This document shows positions 15,539 through 22,214 of a stretch of DNA of 64,000 nt, piece by piece. The stretch spans positions 108,316 to 172,315 of the forward strand of contig UQFO01000003.1 in NCBI GenBank assembly GCA_900540275.1, written 5' to 3'. This stretch comes from an uncultured Oscillospiraceae bacterium (GTDB taxonomy: Bacteria; Bacillota; Clostridia; Oscillospirales; Acutalibacteraceae). Every line of letters begins with the position of its first letter. The stretch's first letter is position 1. The position numbers were made by a program, and so were the translations under genes. The notes under the pieces were generated by a model. The model had not been told where the DNA came from, searched no databases, and worked only from the letters and a program-made list of their open reading frames with translations.

Positions 15539-16912
15539 TTAAAATTTGATTTTTTCGTTGACATAATCTACAAGCTTATCGATTGCAATTCTATCCTGCG
15601 CCATCGTGTCACGGTCGCGCACGGTTACGCAGCCGTCCTCCACGCTGTCGAAATCGTAGGTGATGCAAATCGGCGTACCGATTTCATCCTGCCTGCGGTA
15701 ACGCTTGCCGATAGAGCCCGCGTCGTCGTATTCCACCATAAAGTGCTTTTGAAGCACCTCGAAAACTTCGCCTGCCTGCTCGGAGAGCTTTTTGGACAGA
15801 GGGAGCACCGCCGCCTTGTAGGGAGCGAGCGCCGGATGCAGGCGCATGACGACGCGCGTGTCCTTTTCGTCAATAGCTTCTTCGTCGTATGCGTCGCACA
15901 GGAAAGCGAGCGCAACCCTGTCAGCACCGAGTGACGGCTCTATAACATAGGGAACATAGCGGGTATTGTCTGTCGGGTCAAAGTATTCCAGGCTCTTGCC
16001 CGAATGGTTCTGGTGCTGCATCAGGTCGTAGTCCGTACGGTCGGCTATGCCCCAAAGCTCGCCCCAGCCAAATGGGAAGAGGAACTCAATATCGGTCGTC
16101 GCCTTGGAATAGAAGGCAAGCTCTTCCTTTTCATGGTCGCGCAGGCGCAGGTTTTCTTTTTTTAGGCCCAGCGACAGCAGCCAGTTTTCGCAGAAATCCT
16201 TCCAGTAATAGAACCAGTCGAGGTCGCTGCCGGGCTTGCAGAAAAATTCAAGCTCCATCTGCTCGAATTCCCTTGTACGGAACACAAAGTTCCCGGGCGT
16301 AATTTCGTTGCGGAACGATTTGCCTATCTGCGCCACGCCGAATGGCATCTTACGGCGGGTGGTGCGCTGGATATTTGCAAAGTTGACAAATATGCCCTGC
16401 GCCGTTTCAGGCCGGAGGTAAATTTCGTTCTTTGCGTCCTCCGTAACGCCCTGGAACGTTTTGAACATCAGATTGAATTTGCGGATATCTGTAAAATTGC
16501 TGCCGCCGCATTCGGGGCAGGCAATGTTATTTTCCTTAATAAAATCCGCCATTTGTTCAAAGGTCATATTGTTCGGGTCCGCGCCGAAATCCTCAATGAG
16601 CTTGTCGGCCCTGTGGCGCGTTTTACAGTCCTTGCAGTCCATCAAAGGGTCTGAAAAGCCCCCTACATGGCCGGAAGCGACCCAAACCTGCGGGTTCATC
16701 AGGATAGCGCAGTCGAGCCCCACGTTATACCGGCTTTCCTGTACAAACTTTTTGTGCCAGGCTCTTTTAACGTTGTTCTTGAATTCAACGCCCAGCGGGC
16801 CGTAATCCCATGTGTTGGAAAGGCCGCCGTAAATTTCGGAGCCGGAATAAACGTATCCCCGGGTCTTGCACAGGGAAACGATTTTTTCCATTGTTTTTTT
16901 ACTGTTATCCAT
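15539..16912 (-). CDS. glyQS: Glycyl-tRNA synthetase, single-chain (alpha2) type
   Basis: A 457-residue class II synthetase of the homodimeric type rather than the alpha2beta2 GlyQ/GlyS type. Signatures are CKTRGYVYSGSEIYGGLSNTWDYGPLG at the start, a zinc-binding-like insertion (CKDCKTRH and CPECGG), the motif 2 region FRNEITPGNFVFRTREFEQMELEFF, motif 3 EPSLGADRVALAF, and an anticodon-binding domain at the C terminus (LHPALAPYKAAVLPL). Length matches the family. AAAGGAA precedes the ATG. It has its own minus-strand promoter. Confidence 0.96.
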   Translation of the reverse strand: MDNSKKTMEKIVSLCKTRGYVYSGSEIYGGLSNTWDYGPLGVEFKNNVKRAWHKKFVQESRYNVGLDCAILMNPQVWVASGHVGGFSDPLMDCKDCKTRHRADKLIEDFGADPNNMTFEQMADFIKENNIACPECGGSNFTDIRKFNLMFKTFQGVTEDAKNEIYLRPETAQGIFVNFANIQRTTRRKMPFGVAQIGKSFRNEITPGNFVFRTREFEQMELEFFCKPGSDLDWFYYWKDFCENWLLSLGLKKENLRLRDHEKEELAFYSKATTDIEFLFPFGWGELWGIADRTDYDLMQHQNHSGKSLEYFDPTDNTRYVPYVIEPSLGADRVALAFLCDAYDEEAIDEKDTRVVMRLHPALAPYKAAVLPLSKKLSEQAGEVFEVLQKHFMVEYDDAGSIGKRYRRQDEIGTPICITYDFDSVEDGCVTVRDRDTMAQDRIAIDKLVDYVNEKIKF

Positions 16913-16961
16913 GTTGGAAGGTTCCTTTCAATAGAAAAGTGTTAAGTAAATATCCTATCCT

Positions 16962-16990
16962 ATATTAATGTTTCAGAGCGTATATGTCAA
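16962..16990 (-). promoter_or_regulatory. Promoter of glyQS
   Basis: On the minus strand, TTGACA (16990-16985), 17-base spacer and TAATAT (16967-16962), about 50 bases before the start codon. I see no T-box here, unlike tyrS and alaS. Confidence 0.75.
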
Positions 16991-17196
16991 GATAAACCAA
17001 CAGGATAGGGCGTGTTCTAATGCCATAGGGCGTAATTGGGCAGGATGGGAATATTTAACTTCCAATATTTTTTCTTGTTGATTTATTACAAATCTTGAAA
17101 GGCTTTTTCGGTTGTGTTTTATAATGAAATTTTAGGATATTGAAACTCCATTTGATTTACCTTAAATTTTGACAACAAAATGGATAAATAGTGACA

Positions 17197-17224
17197 TTGA
17201 CAAAAAGTGGGGGTATTGTATCAT
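17197..17224 (+). promoter_or_regulatory. Candidate promoter for the phosphatase leader
   Basis: TTGACA at 17197-17202, a 16-base spacer and TATCAT at 17219-17224, in an AT-rich region. It would give a leader of about 400 bases. Confidence 0.55.
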
Positions 17225-17411
17225 AGGATTAGCATGAAATATTATAGCTGAATATCCTGTGGAATATTGTTCTTTTTTGTGCCAAATAGCAAAATTTTAC
17301 ATATAAAAGAACATTTCATAGAGCTTCCGCTATATGTTTTGCGTTGTGTCAGATACCAATTGCAGTCGCGTCGGCTTCCTTTTTTTCCTGTGTTTAGATG
17401 CGCAAGCCGCC

Positions 17412-17612
17412 GTTTTGATGAAACGGTCTTAACATAGTGAAAAGACCGGCGCGAAATTTTTTTGGTTTGGTGGAAGAAAGCCAGTCGGGCTTTCGCAGCG
17501 CTCCCGCTTTGGGAGAGGGCAAAAAACAACAAGGGGGACTGCCGGGGTAATCAAGATGGAACGCCTTAAAAGGCGCAGGCTGATGCGGTGCCTGCCAAAA
17601 CCGTAAATTTAT
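17412..17612 (+). promoter_or_regulatory. Structured 5' leader of unknown class upstream of the starch-phosphatase gene
   Basis: Five hairpins can be drawn in 175 bases: 17424-17448 (CGGTCTT/AAGACCG), 17476-17494 (GAAAGCC/GGCTTTC), 17501-17515 (CTCCC/GGGAG), 17562-17575 (CGCCTT/AAGGCG) and 17575-17595 (GCAGGC/GCCTGC). The stretch is GC-rich compared with the AT-rich 16990-17390 before it. No recognised riboswitch motif (c-di-GMP, cobalamin, purine, T-box) fits. It could be a novel regulatory leader, a processed small RNA or simply a stable 5' UTR. Confidence 0.45.
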
Positions 17613-17633
17613 ATGAAAAAGGATATCAGTGAG

Positions 17634-20600
17634 ATGTATAGAAAGAGAGTAAAGCTGCTTTCATTGTTCTTATCGCTGCTGATGGTTTTCGGAGCGGTGG
17701 CAAATGTCACGGCGGCCGGAGCAGGCAGCGCGCAGGAAGGTATGCAGACCGTCTACTTTAAAGACACGAACTGCTGGCAGGGGAAATTTGCAGACGGTAT
17801 CTATGCCTACCTGTTCAGCTCGGCAGGCTCTGAAAACAACGGCTATCCGGGACAGGCGATGACCTATCTCGGCAGGGACGCAGAGCAAAACAGGATTTAT
17901 TCCATCGAGGTGGATACCACGAAATACGATACGATTAAATTCACAAACGGAGCGCAGAGCGGCACCGTAAACCGCACGGATAATTATCCCGTCGCTTTGA
18001 CGAGTGACAATAACGGCTACGGTTTTACGGGCAACATGACCTCCGGCAACAAATATTTTGAGGTCGCGCAGTGCAAGGCGCAGACAGAGGGGCTGGATAT
18101 AACTGAGCCGTCTGAACCGACGAATCCCTCTGAGCCTACGAACCCTGACCTGCCGGACACGCTCACTATTTATTTTAAGGACACCAACTGCTGGGGCGAC
18201 GGTTTTGTAAATGGTATTTACGCCTACCTGTTCAGCTCCACCGGCTCAGATAATAACGTTTATCCCGGCGTAAAAATGCAGTTTATCGGCAGGGATGTCG
18301 AAAAGAACAAGGTCTATTCCGTCGATGTTGACACTACAAAATACGACACCATTAAATTTTCCGACGGCAGCGCTTCCAACAGGCGCACGAATAATTTTCC
18401 CGTTGCGCTGTCGGCGGGCAACAACGGCTATCAGTTCAACGGCTTGATGGACCCTGACGACTCCCGGTATTACGGAATCGAGCAGGCGAATATCAATACC
18501 GATAACCTGATTGTCCGCGATGAAGAAGACGTCACCGTTTATTTTGCCGATACCGCGGCATGGGGCCTTCCGTACGCATATGTCCTGTCGGCGGACGACA
18601 GCCAGACAAACGGCGATTACCCGGGCGAGCCCATGACCTATGAGGGCAAGGACGCACAGGGCGTGGATATTTATTCCTATACGTTTAATTTCTTTGATTT
18701 TGCAAAAATCAAGTTTTCTAATGGCAAGAGCGCTTCTTCCTCAGACCACAAGCGCACAGGCAACCTGGAATACCGCACACAGCTTACAGGCGAATTAAAC
18801 GCTTACCGCCTGACGGGCAGCGCGGACCCAGCTAAGCCGAGCAATCTGGAAGCCGAGGCCTGCACGGTCGATATAAAGGCGCTCGATAAATCTGATTTGA
18901 CGACCATTTATTTCCGCGACGACCTTCAGTGGGAGGAAATTTACGCCTACACCTTCAGCAGCGCGGACGGCAATACCTCCAACGGCCCGTATCCCGGCCA
19001 GAGGATGGAATACGCAGGTAAGGACAAGGCGGGCGCGAAATATTATTCCTATACCTTCCCGTCTAAAACGTATGACACCATCAAATTCTCGGACGGAACC
19101 ACGGAAAACAGGCGCACAGACAACATTCTGTACGCGGCAGACGCGCAAAACGGCAGCAACTGCTATTACCTGACCGGGTCGTCCTCCGGCGGAAAGTATG
19201 AATTTAAGCCTATTCAGGTAGACCCTGCCGGGCTTGACGCTACGGAAATGTTCACGGTTTATTACAAGGATACGATTGGCTGGGGCGACCCGTACCTTTA
19301 TGCGTTTTCAAGTACAGGGGCAGGCGATGACAAGGCTTATCCCGGTACGCGCATGACGCTTGAGGGAACCGTTGGAAAGACTAAGATTTATTCCTGCGCG
19401 TTCGATTCCAACAAATACGACCGCATAAAAATCGATGATGGAACGATACTTGGCTGTTCTGTCCCAAACAGGCGTACGGCGGATATCGACTTTATCAAGG
19501 ACTTAGGTGAGAATAACTGCTTTGAGCTGACCGGAAGCACGACAGTGACCGGCGGCAAGGAGTATTACGATTATAAGGCAGTCTCCGTTAATACGGACGA
19601 AATTACACCTTATGAGGGCGTTAAAACCGATACAAAGGTCAAGAACGTCATCTTTATGATAGGCGACGGCTTCGGTGAAAAGCAGGCGCAGGCCGGCGAG
19701 CTCTACAAAGGCGGCAAGCTTGTGTTCCGCACAGGCGAGGAAAACGGCTGGTACCGCAATTGGCAGACGACGCATGACGCGGACTACCCCAAATTTACGG
19801 ACAGCGCGGCCGCCGCGTCGGCGCTTGCCACCGGCGTTAAGGTACACGACAGCGTGGTCGGTATTTCCCCAGAGGGCAAATGGGTGGAAAACCTGACCGA
19901 GTTTTCTAAAGCGAGAGGCCTCAAGACTGGCATCGTCGTCACACAGGTGCTTCCGCACGCAACGCCCGCGGGCTTTACGGCGCATGTCGATTCCAGGCAT
20001 TCCTACGACGAAATTGCGACGCAGCAGATTAAGCAGAACATCGACCTCATGTTCGGCGGCGGTTCGACCTACTTCAACGCAAGGAAGAGCCTGATGAACG
20101 ACCTCGGTTATTCATATACCACGAATTTCTCCGACGTATCAAACGTGCCTGCTGACCAGAAGCTCATCGGCGCGTTCAAGGATTCCTATATCAAGCATTC
20201 CGACTCGAACCTTCCGATGCTGGCCGATACCACCAAGGCGGCGCTTGAACGCCTGACGAACGACGACGGCTTCTTTGTCATGATAGAGGGTTCCGATATC
20301 GACGCGTACGCGCATAACAGCAACATGGCGGATATGCTCGATGAAATCATCGTATTCGACAACGCGGTAAAGGTGGCGCAGGAATACGTTGACGCGCATC
20401 CCGACACGCTCCTGATTGTTACGGCCGACCATGAAACAGGCGGGCTGGACCTCAGCGGCGTAACAGACAAATCCCAGCTGACGAACAGCCTCTTTAAGTC
20501 CGGCGGTACGCATACGGGACAATCCGTTCCGGTTTATGCTTACGGCAAGGGCGCGCAGGAGCTTACACAATATAATACGATAGACAACACGGAAATCCAC

Positions 20601-21827
20601 CAGTTTGTTACAGACGTGCTCAACAACGAGTACGACCCGAACGGCGAAATCGGCGAGAACGTCTTAAGCGACGCGAACAACGTGATTTACTTCCAGAAGC
20701 CTGCCGATTGGGAAGACGTTTATATTTACAGCGACGCTTACAAATCCACAAAGGAATTCCCCGGCGCGCCGATGATTCTCCTCGAGGGCGACATTTACAC
20801 CTATACGATTCCTTACGACGTCAAGAACCTGTCCTTCAGCTTCAATGACGGAAACAAGAAGTCTACGGTAACGGTGGAGAACCCGCAGTACAACAAGCTT
20901 TACTACATCGATGACGATAAGGACCCGCAGAAATCCACCGTCTCGGTCAACGAGGAATATGCTCCGCCGGAGGGCGTTGTATACTTTGAGAAGCCAGACG
21001 ACTGGAAGGACGCGTACATCTATACATGGGGCAGCCGCTACGGCGGGACATGGCCCGGAACACAGATGACGCATGTTGAGGGCAACCTCTACAAATATGT
21101 GCTCTATGGCTCTACGACGATTGCTTCCGCATTCGGCCTGATTTTCAACGAAGGGCCTGTATCCGGTACAGCCAAGCAGACGGTGGACCTGGAATTCATG
21201 GGCTTCAACCTGCTTTATAAGCTAACCGGTGAAAAGGATGCCCAGGGCCATTTCTACACCTCGTTTGAGAAATATCCCAAGCAGGCGGACGACGGCGAGG
21301 ATGCCGGTACGTTCTACTTCAAGAAGCCTGCCACCTGGGATGCGGCCAATGTTTATGCGTTCTTCGGCGCGTATGTCGGCGAATGGTCCGGCGTGCCGAT
21401 GACTAAGGTAACAGACGACATTTATTCCTTTACCTTGAAGAAGGGCCAAATGTTCAGCGGCGGCCATAATTTCAAGCTTGCGTTCAACGACGGCAAGACT
21501 TACCAGACTATCGACGTTGCGTTCGAGGGCTTCGACCGTATTTATACCATAGAAGGCGACGATACAACCGAGGCTGCATACGGCTCCTGGAGCAAGTATA
21601 CACCGGCACAAATCAAGTACGGCGACTTAAACGGCGACGGATTTGTCAATGTGGCCGACGTCCTGATTGTCCAGCAGTATCTCGCACGTATGATTGAGCT
21701 GACCGACGCGCAGAAGATAGCGGCTGACGTCGATTTGAGCGGAGACATCAAGGTAGCCGACGTTCTCGAAATGCAGAAGCTCATTGCAAAAATTATCGAT
21801 AAGCTTCCGGCGGAAAGAGTCCGGTAA
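17634..21827 (+). CDS. Secreted alkaline phosphatase with eight starch-binding (CBM26-like) modules and a C-terminal dockerin
   Basis: A multimodular extracellular protein of about 1397 residues. The signal peptide is RKRVKLLSLFLSLLMVFGAV with cleavage near VTAAG. Five CBM26-like modules follow (starting near residues 40, 175, 300, 425 and 540), each with a YFKDT-W...YPG..M...YDTIKFSDG pattern. Next is an alkaline phosphatase domain (about 665-1000) with KNVIFMIGDGFG, the nucleophile Ser724 in FTDSAAAASALATG, GSDIDAYAHNSN, VTADHETGGL and GGTHTGQSVP; all metal and catalytic positions look intact. Three more CBM modules start near 1015, 1112 and 1222. A type I dockerin ends the protein (DLNGDGFVNVADV and DVDLSGDIKVADV loops). 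I chose the ATG at 17634 because AAAAAGGA lies 10 bases upstream; the in-frame ATG at 17613 has no site. Starch binding plus phosphatase suggests action on phosphorylated starch, which is inference. Confidence 0.88.
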   Translation: MYRKRVKLLSLFLSLLMVFGAVANVTAAGAGSAQEGMQTVYFKDTNCWQGKFADGIYAYLFSSAGSENNGYPGQAMTYLGRDAEQNRIYSIEVDTTKYDTIKFTNGAQSGTVNRTDNYPVALTSDNNGYGFTGNMTSGNKYFEVAQCKAQTEGLDITEPSEPTNPSEPTNPDLPDTLTIYFKDTNCWGDGFVNGIYAYLFSSTGSDNNVYPGVKMQFIGRDVEKNKVYSVDVDTTKYDTIKFSDGSASNRRTNNFPVALSAGNNGYQFNGLMDPDDSRYYGIEQANINTDNLIVRDEEDVTVYFADTAAWGLPYAYVLSADDSQTNGDYPGEPMTYEGKDAQGVDIYSYTFNFFDFAKIKFSNGKSASSSDHKRTGNLEYRTQLTGELNAYRLTGSADPAKPSNLEAEACTVDIKALDKSDLTTIYFRDDLQWEEIYAYTFSSADGNTSNGPYPGQRMEYAGKDKAGAKYYSYTFPSKTYDTIKFSDGTTENRRTDNILYAADAQNGSNCYYLTGSSSGGKYEFKPIQVDPAGLDATEMFTVYYKDTIGWGDPYLYAFSSTGAGDDKAYPGTRMTLEGTVGKTKIYSCAFDSNKYDRIKIDDGTILGCSVPNRRTADIDFIKDLGENNCFELTGSTTVTGGKEYYDYKAVSVNTDEITPYEGVKTDTKVKNVIFMIGDGFGEKQAQAGELYKGGKLVFRTGEENGWYRNWQTTHDADYPKFTDSAAAASALATGVKVHDSVVGISPEGKWVENLTEFSKARGLKTGIVVTQVLPHATPAGFTAHVDSRHSYDEIATQQIKQNIDLMFGGGSTYFNARKSLMNDLGYSYTTNFSDVSNVPADQKLIGAFKDSYIKHSDSNLPMLADTTKAALERLTNDDGFFVMIEGSDIDAYAHNSNMADMLDEIIVFDNAVKVAQEYVDAHPDTLLIVTADHETGGLDLSGVTDKSQLTNSLFKSGGTHTGQSVPVYAYGKGAQELTQYNTIDNTEIHQFVTDVLNNEYDPNGEIGENVLSDANNVIYFQKPADWEDVYIYSDAYKSTKEFPGAPMILLEGDIYTYTIPYDVKNLSFSFNDGNKKSTVTVENPQYNKLYYIDDDKDPQKSTVSVNEEYAPPEGVVYFEKPDDWKDAYIYTWGSRYGGTWPGTQMTHVEGNLYKYVLYGSTTIASAFGLIFNEGPVSGTAKQTVDLEFMGFNLLYKLTGEKDAQGHFYTSFEKYPKQADDGEDAGTFYFKKPATWDAANVYAFFGAYVGEWSGVPMTKVTDDIYSFTLKKGQMFSGGHNFKLAFNDGKTYQTIDVAFEGFDRIYTIEGDDTTEAAYGSWSKYTPAQIKYGDLNGDGFVNVADVLIVQQYLARMIELTDAQKIAADVDLSGDIKVADVLEMQKLIAKIIDKLPAERVR

Positions 21828-21856
21828 AACCACAATCTGATTTGCCGAATCTTGCG

Positions 21857-21932
21857 GCATAAACGGCTTTCAACTGTGCAATCCATATGAATAATTTGAT
21901 ACCTCCAAATATCAACCGCAGCCGTTTTATGC
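21857..21932. repeat. Nested inverted repeat in the phosphatase 3' region
   Basis: GCATAAACGGCT (21857-21868) pairs with AGCCGTTTTATGC (21920-21932) with one bulged base. Inside lies a second stem, TTGATA (21896-21901)/TATCAA (21910-21915). It is not a terminator, since no T-run follows and a separate terminator lies at 21955. Its role is unknown. Confidence 0.55.
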
Positions 21933-21954
21933 ACAATGTATTCTATATAGTAGG

Positions 21955-21985
21955 ACCGCAGGGGAAAACCTCTGCGGTTTTACTT
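21955..21985 (+). terminator. Terminator after the phosphatase gene
   Basis: CCGCAGGGG/CCTCTGCGG with an AAAA loop, followed by TTTTAC. It lies about 130 bases after the stop codon, so the nested inverted repeat at 21857 falls within the 3' UTR. Confidence 0.82.
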
Positions 21986-22214
21986 TTCGTATGGCAGAAT
22001 CTCTAAAAAAACAAGACAAACTTTGTTTGTTTTTCAAGCAAAAAAGGCTGTCAATTTGCATCTTTTTGTTTGCTTTTTTTTTGGAAAAACAGTATAATTA
22101 TAACAATTTGGGGCGATTCGTCCCAAACGCCGGATTTCCGTATTTTAATGGTAGGTACGGGTATGCTCCGGAAAAAAATTTTTAGGATATTCTTGAAATG
22201 AAAGGATGAAACAA

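Noticed and set aside
17242..17532. Minus-strand 96-codon frame in the region before the phosphatase gene
   Set aside because: Low-complexity translation and no start signal; it overlaps the structured leader on the other strand.
17412..17612. Known riboswitch (c-di-GMP-I, cobalamin, ydaO type) before the phosphatase gene
   Set aside because: Short fragments such as GGGGTAATC recall parts of known motifs, but the conserved cores and their order are missing.
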